Notes: a model not told the origin generated them from the sequence alone. 64,000 bases of DNA from Rhizobacter sp. Root404 (GCF_001425865.1 NZ_LMDS01000004.1:866718-930717), one strand, 5' to 3'. Positions 35,185 through 44,101 are shown, counted from the stretch's first letter. Made by a program: numbers and translations.

Positions 35185-37758
35185 TCAGACATCCGCGGCT
35201 TGCCGCAGCGTCTGCACCACCGGCCGGCGCAGCACGTCGCGCAGCCCCCACCAGCCGGCCGCGAGCGCGAGCAGCGCGCCGGCCGCGCCGCCGGCCAGCG
35301 GCACCCAGGGCGCGGCGCTCCAGCTGAACTCGAACACGTAGCGAGCGAGCGCCCAGCCGACCGCCATCGCGGCGCCCGAGGCCAGCACGCCGGCGAGCGC
35401 GCCGACGCCGAGCAGCTCGGCCCGCTGCACCTGGCCGAGCAGCGTGCCGCTGGCGCCGAGCGCGCGCATCACCGCGAACTCGCGCGAGCGCGCCTCGCGC
35501 GTCGCGGTGACCGCGGCGAACAGCACCACCAGGCCGGCCGCGAGCGTGAAGCCGAACAGGAACTCGACCGCGCGCACGACCTGGTCGAGCACCCGCTGGA
35601 TCTGCGCGATCGAGGCCGACACATCGATCGCGGTGATGTTCGGGAAATCGCGCGCCAGCCCGTTGTCGAAGGCCACGCCGCCCTTCGGCCCCTCGGGCGC
35701 CCGGTAGGCGGCGATGTAGCTGACCGGCACGTCCACCATGTTCGCGGTCGGGAACATCACGAAGAAGTTGACCCGCATCGAGCTCCAGTCGACCTTGCGC
35801 AGGCTGGTGATGCGGCCCTGCGCGGTGGCGCCGCCGACGTCGAAGCGCAACTCGTCGCCGAGCTTCAGCCCGAGCGTCTGTGCCAGGCCCTCCTCGACGC
35901 TGACCGCGTTGGGCTCGTCGCGCGTCCAGCGGCCCGCGGCGAGCAGGTTGTGCGGCGGCATGTCGGCGTCGTGGCTGAGGTTGAACTCGCGGTCGAGCAG
36001 GCGCTGGGCCCGGTCCTCCGCGTAGTCCTCGAGCCGGACCGGCTTGCCGTTGATCGCGACCAGCCGGCCGCGGATCATCGGGAACCAGTCGTAGCGCTTC
36101 ACGCCTGCGTCGTCGAGGCGCTGGCGGAACGCGTCGGCCTGGTCCGGCTGCACGTTGATGACGAAGCGGTTCGGCGCGTCCTTCGGCGTGGCCTGGCGCC
36201 AGCTGTCGATCAGGTCGGTGCGCAGCAGCACCAGCAGAACCAGCGCCAGCAGCCCGACGCTGAGCGCCGACACCTGCAGCACCGCGAATGCCGGCCGCGC
36301 GGCGATCTGGCGGGTCGCGAGCACGAGCCAGCGCGGCGCACGCGCCTCCGGCACGGCGCGGCGCAGCAGCATCACGGCGAGCCACGACAGCAGCGCGAAC
36401 ACCGCGATCGCCGCAGCGAAACCGCCGACCGCGATCAGCCCGAGCTTCAGGTCGCTCGACACCGCGAGCAGCAGCGCGGCGAAGCCGAGCGCGCCGGCGG
36501 CGAGCACCGCGATCGACGCCGGCCGCAGCGCGCCCACGTCGCGCCGGATCACCCGCAGCGGCGGCACCTGCGCCAGCTGCAGCACCGGCGGCAGGCCGAA
36601 GCCCATCAGCAGCGTGAAGCCGACCCCCAGGCCGAACAGCGCGGGCCACAGGCTCGGCGCCGGCAGGCTGGAATCGACCAGCCCGGCCAGCAGCAGCACG
36701 AACACGTAGTGCACCGCGAAGCCCAGCACCACGCCGGCCACGCTGGCGATCAGGCCGACCGCGCCGAACTCGGCGATGTACTGCAGCGCGATCGTGCGCT
36801 GCGGCAGGCCGAGCACGCGCAGCATCGCGCAGTCGTCGAGGTGGCGGCTCGCGAAATCGCGCGACGCGATGCCGACCGCCACCGCCGCGAGCAGCGCCGA
36901 CAGCAACGCCACCAGGTTCAGGAACTTGGCGGCGCGGTCGAGCGTCTGGCGCATCTCGGGCCGGCCGGTGGCGAGCGACTCGATCCGCAGCCCACGCAGG
37001 CCCGCGCTCTTGACCTGCGCCTCGGCCCAAGCGACGAACTGCTGCACCGCCTGCTCGTCGGACCCTCGGGCAGCGACCGCGAGCCGGTAGTTGACGCGGC
37101 TGGCCGGCTGGATCAGGCCGGTGGCGGGCAGGTCCGCCTCGTTCAGCATCACGCGCGGCGCGAACGACGCGAAACCGGTGCCGCGGTCGGGCTCGTTGAC
37201 GATGCGCCGCTCGATCCGCAGGCTGGCGTCGCCGAGCAGCAGCGTGTCGCCGACCTTCAGGTTCAGCGCGCCGAGCAACGCCGGATCGACCCACGCGGTG
37301 CCGCGCTGGGGGGCGCCGGCGCGCAGCTCTTCCTTCGCGCCCGGCGCGCCGCCCACGGTCACCTGGCCGCGCAGCGGGTAGGCCTCGCTGACCGCCTTGA
37401 CGCTGACCAGTCGCGACGCGCCGCCCTGCTGCTCGCTCGCCCGTCCCATGCTCGGAAAGCCCGCGGTCGACGCGGTCAGCAGCCCGAGCTCGCGCGCCTT
37501 GGCGGCGAAGGCCGGCGGCGCCGGCTGGTCGGACGAGACGATCGCGTCGCCGCCCAGCAGCTGGCGGGCGTCGCGGGCGAGGCCGCCGTTGATCCGATCG
37601 GCGAAGAAGCCCACTGCGGTCAGCGCCGCCACCGCCAGCATCACCGCGACCACCAGCAGGCGCAGCTCGCCGGCCCGCAAGTCGCGCAGCATCTGGCGCC
37701 AGGCCAGCACCGCGGCCGAAGGGGGCCGCGGCGCGGCGGTCGTCGTCGAATCGTTCAT
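35185..37758 (-). CDS. FtsX-type ABC transporter permease (YbbP-like)
   Basis: 857 residues with about ten membrane segments: one at the N-terminus (LRLLVVAVMLAVAALTAVGF), a large extracytoplasmic domain, two FtsX cores of three segments each and a final segment group near the C-terminus. This is the YbbP arrangement, thought to work with a YbbA-type ATPase in lipoprotein or lipid-linked export. Start MNDSTTT at 37758 is chosen, since longer frames add unrelated sequence. No ATPase gene lies beside it on either strand, although ybbA and ybbP normally form a pair. It is convergent with the chemotaxis operon. Confidence 0.9.
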   Translation of the reverse strand: MNDSTTTAAPRPPSAAVLAWRQMLRDLRAGELRLLVVAVMLAVAALTAVGFFADRINGGLARDARQLLGGDAIVSSDQPAPPAFAAKARELGLLTASTAGFPSMGRASEQQGGASRLVSVKAVSEAYPLRGQVTVGGAPGAKEELRAGAPQRGTAWVDPALLGALNLKVGDTLLLGDASLRIERRIVNEPDRGTGFASFAPRVMLNEADLPATGLIQPASRVNYRLAVAARGSDEQAVQQFVAWAEAQVKSAGLRGLRIESLATGRPEMRQTLDRAAKFLNLVALLSALLAAVAVGIASRDFASRHLDDCAMLRVLGLPQRTIALQYIAEFGAVGLIASVAGVVLGFAVHYVFVLLLAGLVDSSLPAPSLWPALFGLGVGFTLLMGFGLPPVLQLAQVPPLRVIRRDVGALRPASIAVLAAGALGFAALLLAVSSDLKLGLIAVGGFAAAIAVFALLSWLAVMLLRRAVPEARAPRWLVLATRQIAARPAFAVLQVSALSVGLLALVLLVLLRTDLIDSWRQATPKDAPNRFVINVQPDQADAFRQRLDDAGVKRYDWFPMIRGRLVAINGKPVRLEDYAEDRAQRLLDREFNLSHDADMPPHNLLAAGRWTRDEPNAVSVEEGLAQTLGLKLGDELRFDVGGATAQGRITSLRKVDWSSMRVNFFVMFPTANMVDVPVSYIAAYRAPEGPKGGVAFDNGLARDFPNITAIDVSASIAQIQRVLDQVVRAVEFLFGFTLAAGLVVLFAAVTATREARSREFAVMRALGASGTLLGQVQRAELLGVGALAGVLASGAAMAVGWALARYVFEFSWSAAPWVPLAGGAAGALLALAAGWWGLRDVLRRPVVQTLRQAADV

Positions 37759-37873
37759 GCGGCGGAACTTACACGACTCGGCCCGCGGCGCCGCGGGCGG
37801 GGGGCATTCCGCTCGAACGCTGCATGCAAGCGCCTCGAACGCCGGCCGGCCGACGCGGTGCTGTAATGACCGC
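37759..37873. promoter_or_regulatory. Divergent spacer between the FtsX-type permease and dioxygenase genes
   Basis: A 115-base gap, where both flanking genes must start transcription. No palindrome or clear promoter hexamers stand out. Confidence 0.3.
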
Positions 37874-38737
37874 ATGAAGCACACTGCCCTGCCCCCGGTC
37901 TTCGTCTCCCACGGTTCGCCGATGATCGCGCTCGAGCCCGGCGCGGCCGGCGCGTTCATGCGCACGCTCGGGCCGGCGATCGACGCGGAGTTCGGCCGTC
38001 CGACCGCGATCCTCGCGATCTCGGCCCACACCGCGGCGCGGGCGCCGGTGCTGCTGGCCGGCGCGCAGCACAGCGCGGTCTACGACTTCGGCAATTTCGA
38101 CCCGCGGCTCAACCAGCTGCGCTACGACGCCGCCGGCGCACCGGCGCTGGCGCGCCAGGTCGCGGGGCTCATTGAATCGTCGGGCCTGGCGGTGCACTCG
38201 CTCGACGACGGCGGCCTGGACCATGGCATCTGGACCGCGCTGCGCTACATCTACCCGCAGGCCGACGTGCCGGTGCTGCCGCTGGCCTTCGTGCCGGACC
38301 AGAGCCCGGCGCAGCAGTTCGCGCTCGGCGAGGCGCTCGCCCCGCTGGCCGACGAGGGCGTGCTGATCCTGGGCACCGGCAGCATCACGCACAACCTGCG
38401 GCGGGCGTTCGCCGGCGGCCTGCGCCCAAGCGGCGTGCGGCCCGAGATCCCCGAGAGCACGGCCTTCCGCGAGTGGATGAACGACCGCGGCATCGCGCGC
38501 GACTGGGACGCGCTGCTCGACTACCGGCGCCGCGCGCCCCACGCCGTCGACATGCACCCGACCGACGAGCACCTGCTGCCCTGGTACGTGGCGGCCGGCG
38601 CCGGGGGCCGCGACGACGCGCCGGTGCGGCTGCACGCGGGCGTCGATCTGGGCTGCATCGGCATGGACGCCTACGCCTTCGGCCCGCAGGCCACCCGGTT
38701 GGCGCGCCAGCTCGAGGCAGGCCGCATCGCCGCGTGA
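37874..38737 (+). CDS. DODA-type extradiol ring-cleavage dioxygenase (YgiD-like)
   Basis: 287 residues of the LigB/DODA fold. Expected metal ligands are the His in PVFVSHGSP near the N-terminus, the His in DDGGLDHGIWTALRYIYP, and a His in the HPTDEHLLPWY segment; SITHNLR is another conserved histidine stretch. E. coli YgiD and plant relatives open the ring of DOPA at the 4,5 position. Bacterial members often have unknown natural catechol substrates. The start ATG 37874 fits the family. It is followed after 13 bases by an acetyltransferase gene, so they may be co-transcribed. Confidence 0.9.
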   Translation: MKHTALPPVFVSHGSPMIALEPGAAGAFMRTLGPAIDAEFGRPTAILAISAHTAARAPVLLAGAQHSAVYDFGNFDPRLNQLRYDAAGAPALARQVAGLIESSGLAVHSLDDGGLDHGIWTALRYIYPQADVPVLPLAFVPDQSPAQQFALGEALAPLADEGVLILGTGSITHNLRRAFAGGLRPSGVRPEIPESTAFREWMNDRGIARDWDALLDYRRRAPHAVDMHPTDEHLLPWYVAAGAGGRDDAPVRLHAGVDLGCIGMDAYAFGPQATRLARQLEAGRIAA

Positions 38738-38750
38738 TCCAATCGCAGCG

Positions 38751-39359
38751 ATGGATGACACCGGTTCGCCTGTCGCTGCCCCGCTGTTGCTGACCGCGCG
38801 GCTGCGGCTGGTCGCGGCCGACGAGCACCTGGCCGGCGCGCTGGCCGACTTCCACGAGCGCAACCGCGCCCACCTCGCGCCGTGGGACCCGCCGACCGAA
38901 GCCGGCTTCTTCACCGAGGCCGTACAGGCGCAGCGGTTGCGCGACGCGGCCGCCGCGTTCGCCGCCGGCAGCGGCTTCCGCTACCTGATGCAACCGATCG
39001 GCGACACGCACCGCGTGATCGGCACGATCAACTTCTCCAACATCGTGCGCGGCGCGTTCCACAGCTGCAACCTCGGCTACGCACTCGACCAGCCCTACGA
39101 AGGCCAGGCGCTGATGACCGAGGCGCTGGGCTGCGCGATCGGCGAGATGTTCTCGCCGCAGATCAACCTGCACCGCATCCAGGCCGCCTACCGGCCCGAG
39201 AACTGGCGCAGCGCCGAGGTGCTGAAGCGCCTGAACTTCCAGGACGAGGGCGTCTGCCCCGACTACCTGTTCATCGACGGCGCCTGGCGCGTGCACCGGC
39301 TGGTGGCGCTGCTGAACCGGCACTTCGTCGAGCCGACCGCGTGGCGGCAGGCCGTCTAG
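38751..39359 (+). CDS. RimJ/RimL-type GNAT N-acetyltransferase
   Basis: 202 residues of the GNAT fold. It shows LLTARLRLVAADEHLAGALADF at the start, the core VIGTINFSNIVRG, NLGYALDQPYEGQALMTEAL (acetyl-CoA loop region) and RIQAAYRPENWRSAEVLKRLNF. The pattern is that of RimJ, which acetylates the N-terminus of ribosomal protein S5, but many paralogues act on other amines. It is probably the second gene of a unit with the dioxygenase. It is convergent with the BMP-type gene, five bases away. Confidence 0.9.
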   Translation: MDDTGSPVAAPLLLTARLRLVAADEHLAGALADFHERNRAHLAPWDPPTEAGFFTEAVQAQRLRDAAAAFAAGSGFRYLMQPIGDTHRVIGTINFSNIVRGAFHSCNLGYALDQPYEGQALMTEALGCAIGEMFSPQINLHRIQAAYRPENWRSAEVLKRLNFQDEGVCPDYLFIDGAWRVHRLVALLNRHFVEPTAWRQAV

Positions 39360-39363
39360 GCGG

Positions 39364-40476
39364 TCACGGTTTCGGCACGCTGCCGGCCACGCCGCGCACG
39401 AACCAGTTCATCGTCGAGATCGCCGCGTCGTCGAGCGTGCCGCGCGCCAGCCGCACCTTGCCTTCGTTGTCGACCAGCGGCCCGGTGAACGGCTGGAACC
39501 GGCCGGCAACGATCTGCGCGCGGCGTGCGTCGACCAGCGCCAGGGTCGCGGCGGACACGTCGCGCGCGATCGGGCTCAGCTGCACCACGCCGTCCTTCAT
39601 GCCGCCCCAGTAAGGCTCGGGCTTCCAGGTGCGCGCGAGTGCGGCGCGCGCGACCCGCGTGTAGTAGCCGCCCCAGTGCTGCGTGACGGCGGCGAGCTGC
39701 GCGTCGGGCGCGTAGCGGCTCATGTCGCTCTGGTAGGCGATCGCGCGCACGCCCTTGGTCTTGAAGTTGGCCTGCGCGGTCTGCGGCACGGCCGGCGAGC
39801 CGCTGTGGTTGGTCAGCACGTCGGCGCCCTGGTTGATCAGCGACTGCGCCGCTTCGCGCTCGCGGGCCGGGTCGAACCAGGTGTTGAGCCACAGCACCTT
39901 CACGATCGCGGCCGGGTTGGCCTCGCGCATGCCGAGCGCGAACGCGTTGATGCCCTGCACGACCTCCGGCACCGGGAAGCCGGCCACGTAGCCGGCGATG
40001 CCGCTCCTGCTCGTCTTGCCCGCCAGCAGCCCGGCGAGGTAGCGCGCCTCGTAGTAGCGCGCGTTGTAGGTGTTCACGTTGGCGGCGGTCTTGTAGCCGC
40101 CGGCGTGCTCGAACTTCACGTCGGGGCGGTCCGCCGCGACCCGCAGCGTCGGCTCGAGGTAACCGAAGCTGGTCGCGAAGATCAGCCGGTTGCCCTGCGC
40201 CGCCAGATCGCGGATCACGCGTTCCGAGTCGGGGCCCTCGGCGACGGATTCGACCGCGCTGGCCGCGACCTGGTCGCCAAGCGCCTTCTGCATCGCCAGG
40301 CGGCCCTGCTCGTGCTGGAAGGTCCAGCCGGCGTCGCCGATCGGGCTGACGTAGACGAACGCGACCTTCAGCGGCGGCTTGGTCGCCGGGGCCTGCGCAT
40401 GGACCGCGGGTGACGCCGTGACGGCGAGCATCGCGCCCAGCGTGACAACGCTGGCGCGGGCGAGGTTTTTGAACAT
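39364..40476 (-). CDS. BMP-family ABC transporter substrate-binding protein (soluble paralogue)
   Basis: 370 residues with a cleavable signal peptide (ASVVTLGAMLAVTASPAVHAQA) and no lipobox cysteine. The mature protein is a Bmp/PnrA-type periplasmic binding fold: KVAFVYVSPIGDAGWTFQHE, RLIFATSFGYLEPTLRVAA, VPEVVQGINAFALGMREANP, NQGADVLTNHSGSPAVPQTA. It aligns through its whole length with the lipoprotein at 42923-44101 and lies just beyond the same cluster, so it probably feeds purines, nucleosides or related compounds to that importer. The start has a good ribosome binding site (AGAGGAAC). There is no permease of its own. Confidence 0.9.
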   Translation of the reverse strand: MFKNLARASVVTLGAMLAVTASPAVHAQAPATKPPLKVAFVYVSPIGDAGWTFQHEQGRLAMQKALGDQVAASAVESVAEGPDSERVIRDLAAQGNRLIFATSFGYLEPTLRVAADRPDVKFEHAGGYKTAANVNTYNARYYEARYLAGLLAGKTSRSGIAGYVAGFPVPEVVQGINAFALGMREANPAAIVKVLWLNTWFDPAREREAAQSLINQGADVLTNHSGSPAVPQTAQANFKTKGVRAIAYQSDMSRYAPDAQLAAVTQHWGGYYTRVARAALARTWKPEPYWGGMKDGVVQLSPIARDVSAATLALVDARRAQIVAGRFQPFTGPLVDNEGKVRLARGTLDDAAISTMNWFVRGVAGSVPKP

Positions 40477-40638
40477 GGTGTTCCTCTACATGGCCCCGGG
40501 GAATGGAAAACGCCGCCGGCGGGGGCACGCAGGCGGCGCGAGCGCTGATTGTCGCAGACCCCGCCGGCCCGTCGACTATTTGCGAATGGTTCGCATTTGC
40601 ATTAGTCTCGATGCCACCATGATTCCTTGGAGCGTCGC
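40477..40638. promoter_or_regulatory. Divergent spacer between the BMP paralogue and a Fur-box gene
   Basis: 162 bases. The half near the BMP gene is GC-rich with several GCCGCC/GGCGGC repeats. The half near the small gene holds the Fur-like site at 40581-40595. Whether the site also affects the BMP gene, about 105 bases away, cannot be told. Confidence 0.45.
40581..40595. promoter_or_regulatory. Candidate Fur box
   Basis: TGCGAATGGTTCGCA, a perfect 6-3-6 palindrome, extended to ATTTGCGAATGGTTCGCATTTGCAT. The TGCGAA/TTCGCA arms flanked by AT-rich AAAT/ATTT are the usual look of Fur sites in Burkholderiales and Bordetella. It lies 43 bases before the start of the small gene, where it would cover a promoter. 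Assignment is by pattern only. Confidence 0.65.
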
Positions 40639-40983
40639 ATGCTCACCGCCCCCACCGAACCGCACACCGAAGAACACGAGCTGCCCAGCATCGAGGCGGT
40701 AATCGCCGGCACGCTGGCGCTGATGACCGGCTACAGCCAGGCCGTTCAGGCGGAGATCGATCCGGCGCATCGGCTGCGAATGGGCACGAAGATCGGCGAG
40801 AACCTTGCGCTGCTGATGGACCACCCGATGCTGTCGCTGGGTTTCCGGCAGGTGGCCTACGGCCTGCGACGGCGCTGGCAGGCGATGAACGACTGCACCC
40901 GCGAAGCCGCGCGGGACTGCGCCTGCGGCGCCGCCGCGCCCGCCGAGCGGTTCCAGGCGCCGGCGCCCAAGCGCCTGCAGTGA
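40639..40983 (+). CDS. Small hypothetical protein, probably iron-regulated
   Basis: 114 residues from ATG 40639, with GGAG seven bases before it. The protein is soluble and helical: LPSIEAVIAGTLALMTGYSQAVQAEID, RMGTKIGENLALLMDHPMLSLGFRQV, then a Cys-containing tail (DCTREAARDCACGAAAP) with three cysteines in CxxxxxxxCxC spacing that could bind metal or a cluster. I do not recognise a named family. The upstream Fur-like site suggests expression when iron is scarce. An alternative TTG start at 40627 adds four residues. The coding frame shows normal codon bias, so it is likely real. Confidence 0.7.
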   Translation: MLTAPTEPHTEEHELPSIEAVIAGTLALMTGYSQAVQAEIDPAHRLRMGTKIGENLALLMDHPMLSLGFRQVAYGLRRRWQAMNDCTREAARDCACGAAAPAERFQAPAPKRLQ

Positions 40984-40989
40984 GCCGCG

Positions 40990-41754
40990 TCAGGGCGACG
41001 GCGGCTTGTCGTCGGCGACGTAATCGGCGTGCAGCACCACGGCCTTCTTCGCGCGTTTGCGCATGGTGATGTTCAGCATCTCGACGCCGACCGAAAATGC
41101 CATCGCGAAGTAGACGTAGCCCTTCGGCACGTGCTGGTCGAAGCCTTCGGCGATCAGCACCACGCCGACGACGACCAGGAACGACAGCGCGAGCATCTTG
41201 ATCGTCGGGTGGTCGGAGACGAAGCGACCGATCGTGCCGGCGAACAGCATCATCAGCCCAACCGACGCGATCACCGCCGTGATCATCACCTCGATGCGAT
41301 CGACCATGCCGACCGCGGTGATGATCGAGTCGAGCGAGAACACCATGTCGACCACCATGATCTGCAGGATCACCGCGGTGAACGTGGCCTTGACCGCGCT
41401 CGAGGCATGGCCCTCCTCGCCTTCGAGCGACTGGTGGATCTCGCCGGTCGCCTTGTAGATCAGGAACAGGCCGCCGGCGATCAGGATCAGGTCGCGCCCG
41501 GAGATCTCCTGGCCGAGCACCGTGAACAGCGGCGCGACCAGCCCGACGATCCACGCCAGCACCAGCAGCAGCCCGATCCGCATGAACATCGCCATGAACA
41601 GGCCGATGCGCCGTGCCTTCTCGCGCTGCGCCTTCGGCAGCTTGTCGACCAGGATCGAGATGAAGACGATGTTGTCGATCCCGAGCACCAGCTCGAGGGC
41701 GGTCAGCGTCGCGAGGGCGATCCAGGCTTGCGGGTCGGTCAGCAGTTCGATCAT
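40990..41754 (-). CDS. TerC/YoaE-type integral membrane protein
   Basis: 254 residues with seven or so membrane segments. Hallmarks are ELVLGIDNIVFISILVDKLP near the N-terminus and MVVDMVFSLDSIITAVGM in the middle, the paired DN/DS intramembrane sites of the TerC family. Members are linked to tellurite resistance and to manganese or other metal export during secretion. Start MIELLTD at 41754 is chosen, as longer frames add unrelated residues. It follows the adenine deaminase gene by 49 bases on the same strand but is probably functionally separate. Confidence 0.92.
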   Translation of the reverse strand: MIELLTDPQAWIALATLTALELVLGIDNIVFISILVDKLPKAQREKARRIGLFMAMFMRIGLLLVLAWIVGLVAPLFTVLGQEISGRDLILIAGGLFLIYKATGEIHQSLEGEEGHASSAVKATFTAVILQIMVVDMVFSLDSIITAVGMVDRIEVMITAVIASVGLMMLFAGTIGRFVSDHPTIKMLALSFLVVVGVVLIAEGFDQHVPKGYVYFAMAFSVGVEMLNITMRKRAKKAVVLHADYVADDKPPSP

Positions 41755-41803
41755 CTTGGCGCAGCCGGGGGTTGGGGACGGCGCCGATGATAGAGGGCGA
41801 AAT

Positions 41804-42844
41804 TCAGTTCTCGGCAAAGACCTTGTCGAGTGACCGAAGCCAGCGGGCTTTCGATTCGGAATCGGCGAAGCTGGCCTCGAAGCTGTTGGCCGCGAGCCGG
41901 TGCGCATGGCGCGCGGTCAGCTGCGGCAGCGCCGCGAAGGCCTCGAGGAAGTTCTGGTTGATGTAGCCGCCGAAGTACGCCGGGTCGTCGGAGTTGACGG
42001 TCGCGCACAGGCCGGCGTCGAGCAGCGCGGCCAGGTTGTGCGCGTCCATCGCCGGGTAGACGCACAACTTGATGTTCGACAGCGGGCACACGGTCAGCGG
42101 CACGCGCTCGGCCGCCAGGCGCGCGACCAGCGTCGGGTCGGCCAGGCAGGCCACGCCATGGTCGATGCGCTCGACATGCAGCACATCGAGCGCGCTCCAG
42201 ATGTAGGCCGGCGGCCCCTCCTCGCCGGCATGGGCGACGAGGTGCAGGCCCAGTTCACTGCAGCGCGCGAACACGCGCGCGAACTTCTCGGGCGGGTTGC
42301 CCCTCTCGCTGCTGTCCAGGCCGACGCCGATGAACCGGTCACGGTACGGCAGCGCGGCTTCGAGCGTCGCGAGGGCGGCCTCCTCGCTGAGGTGACGCAG
42401 GAAGCACAGGATCAGCGCGCCGTCGACGCCCAGCTCGCGCCGCGCGGTGTCGCAGGCACGGATCAGCCCGCCGATCACGGTGCCGATCGGCACGCCGCGG
42501 TCGGTGTGCGTCTGCGGGTCGAAGAACAGTTCGGCGCGCACGACGTTGTCGGCCGCGGCGCGCCTGAAATACGCCATGGCCATGTCGAAGAAATCCTCCT
42601 CCTTCAGCAGCACGCTCGCGCCGGCGTAGTAGATGTCGAGGAAGCTCTGCAGGTCGGTGAACGCATACGCGGCACGCAGCGCCTCGACGTCCGGGTACGG
42701 GAGCGCGACGCCATTGCGCTGCGCGAGCGCGAAGATCAGTTCCGGCTCGAGCGAGCCTTCGATGTGGATGTGCAGTTCGGCCTTGGGCATGGCCTGCAGC
42801 AGCGCCGGTAGGCGCTCGCGGGGGATGGCGTCGAAGTCGATCAT
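41804..42844 (-). CDS. Adenine deaminase of the adenosine-deaminase-like family
   Basis: 346 residues, an amidohydrolase (TIM-barrel) enzyme. Metal ligands: HxH in [14 protein letters not shown], His in [11 protein letters not shown] and Asp-Asp in [12 protein letters not shown]. The stretches [26 protein letters not shown] and [11 protein letters not shown] are those of bacterial and fungal adenine deaminases rather than true adenosine deaminases, which read HAGE without the EGPP. So it should convert adenine to hypoxanthine. Automatic annotation would probably say adenosine deaminase. It is the last gene behind the purine importer, after a terminator-like hairpin. Confidence 0.88.
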   Translation of the reverse strand: MIDFDAIPRERLPALLQAMPKAELHIHIEGSLEPELIFALAQRNGVALPYPDVEALRAAYAFTDLQSFLDIYYAGASVLLKEEDFFDMAMAYFRRAAADNVVRAELFFDPQTHTDRGVPIGTVIGGLIRACDTARRELGVDGALILCFLRHLSEEAALATLEAALPYRDRFIGVGLDSSERGNPPEKFARVFARCSELGLHLVAHAGEEGPPAYIWSALDVLHVERIDHGVACLADPTLVARLAAERVPLTVCPLSNIKLCVYPAMDAHNLAALLDAGLCATVNSDDPAYFGGYINQNFLEAFAALPQLTARHAHRLAANSFEASFADSESKARWLRSLDKVFAEN

Positions 42845-42862
42845 GTGCGGCGGTTCCCAATG

Positions 42863-42887
42863 AAAAGAGGCCGCGTTCAGCGGCCTC
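42863..42887 (-). terminator. Intrinsic terminator-like hairpin between the BMP and adenine deaminase genes
   Basis: On the minus strand GAGGCCGC, loop TGAAC, GCGGCCTC, then TTTTC. The 8-bp perfect stem is directly followed by four T, the standard shape. It ends only 18 bases before the adenine deaminase start, so it would stop the importer transcript or act as an attenuator for the deaminase. Confidence 0.8.
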
Positions 42888-42922
42888 CGGATGATACGAA
42901 GCGCAGCGCGCCCCGCGTGGTC

Positions 42923-44101
42923 TTACTTGCCGTCGCCGCCCGGCACCTTGCCTTCGACGCCCTTGACGTAGAACTTGATGCCGCCGAGGAACTTGTCGTC
43001 GGCGACCGCGTCCTTGGCCAGCACTTCCTTGCCGTCGGAGCCCATGATCGGGCCCTTCCATATCTGGAACGAGCCGTCCTTCAGACCGGCCTTCACGGCG
43101 TCGACCTTGGCCTTGAGTTCGGCCGGCACCTTGTCGGAGATCGAGACGATGTCGATCGCGCCTTCCTTGACGCCCCACCACGCCGCCTGGTTGCCTTTCC
43201 AGGTGCCGTCGAGCGCCTCCTTGGTGGCCTTGATGTAGTACGGGGCCCAGTTGATCACGGCCGAGGCGAGGTGCGCCTTCGGTGCGTAGGCGGTCATGTC
43301 GCTGTCCCAGCCGAAAGCCATCTTGCCGGCCTTCTCGGCGGTCTGCAGCACGGCCGACGAGTCGGTGTTCTGCATCAGCACGTCGGCACCGCCGTTCATC
43401 AGCGACTGCGCGGCTTCGGTTTCCTTCGGCGGGTTGAACCATTCGTTGACCCAGACCACCTTGGTCTTGATCTTCGGGTTCACCGACTGCGCGCCCAGCG
43501 TGAAGCTGTTGATGTTGCGGATGACTTCCGGGATCGGGATCGAGCCGACCACGCCGATCGTGCCGGTCTTGCTCATGCCGCCGGCGATCACGCCGGCCAT
43601 GTATGCGCCTTCGTACGTGCGCGAGTCGTAGGTGCGCATGTTGTCGGCCTGCTTGTAGCCGGTGGCGTGCTCGAACTTCACGTCCTTCAGGTCGGCCGCC
43701 ACCTTGAGCATCGGCTCCATGTAGCCGAAGGTCGTGCCGAAGATCAGCTTGTTGCCCTGGCCGGCCATGTCGCGGAACACGCGTTCGGCGTCGGCCGCCT
43801 CAGGCACCTTCTCGACGAAGCTGGTGACGACCTTGTCACCGAATTCCTTCTCGACCGCCTTGCGGGCGTTGTCGTGCGCGAAGGTCCAGCCGCCGTCGCC
43901 GACCGGGCCGACGTACGCGAACGCGATCTTCAGCGGCTCGGCCTTGGCCGGCGCGGCCGATGCGGCAGCGACCGGCGCGGGGGCCGGTGCGGGCGCGACC
44001 GGCGCCTCTTCCTTCTTGCCGCAGCCGACGAGCGCGGCGGCCGCCGCGATCGAGCTGAGGCCAGCCAGCTTGATCAGTGAACGCTTGGATTGCAGGGTCA
44101 T
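42923..44101 (-). CDS. BMP-family lipoprotein, nucleoside/purine ABC importer binding subunit
   Basis: 392 residues. Signal with lipobox ALVGC followed by KKEE, then an Ala/Pro-rich linker (APVAPAPAPAPVAAAS) and a PnrA-like binding fold: KIAFAYVGPVGDGGWTFAHDN, KLIFGTTFGYMEPMLKVAA, PEVIRNINSFTLGAQSVNP, NGGADVLMQNTDSSAVLQTA. BMP proteins of this kind bind purine nucleosides through stacked aromatics. It follows the second permease gene by 79 bases on the same strand, completing an importer with the upstream ATPase. Exact ligand (nucleoside or free base) is not shown. Confidence 0.93.
   Translation of the reverse strand: MTLQSKRSLIKLAGLSSIAAAAALVGCGKKEEAPVAPAPAPAPVAAASAAPAKAEPLKIAFAYVGPVGDGGWTFAHDNARKAVEKEFGDKVVTSFVEKVPEAADAERVFRDMAGQGNKLIFGTTFGYMEPMLKVAADLKDVKFEHATGYKQADNMRTYDSRTYEGAYMAGVIAGGMSKTGTIGVVGSIPIPEVIRNINSFTLGAQSVNPKIKTKVVWVNEWFNPPKETEAAQSLMNGGADVLMQNTDSSAVLQTAEKAGKMAFGWDSDMTAYAPKAHLASAVINWAPYYIKATKEALDGTWKGNQAAWWGVKEGAIDIVSISDKVPAELKAKVDAVKAGLKDGSFQIWKGPIMGSDGKEVLAKDAVADDKFLGGIKFYVKGVEGKVPGGDGK

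Noticed and set aside
33605..37294. A 1229-residue open frame on the minus strand across mcp and permease genes
   Set aside because: It lies antisense to an mcp and out of frame with the FtsX permease. Low-complexity Arg/Ala/Gly composition is typical of shadow frames in high-GC DNA.
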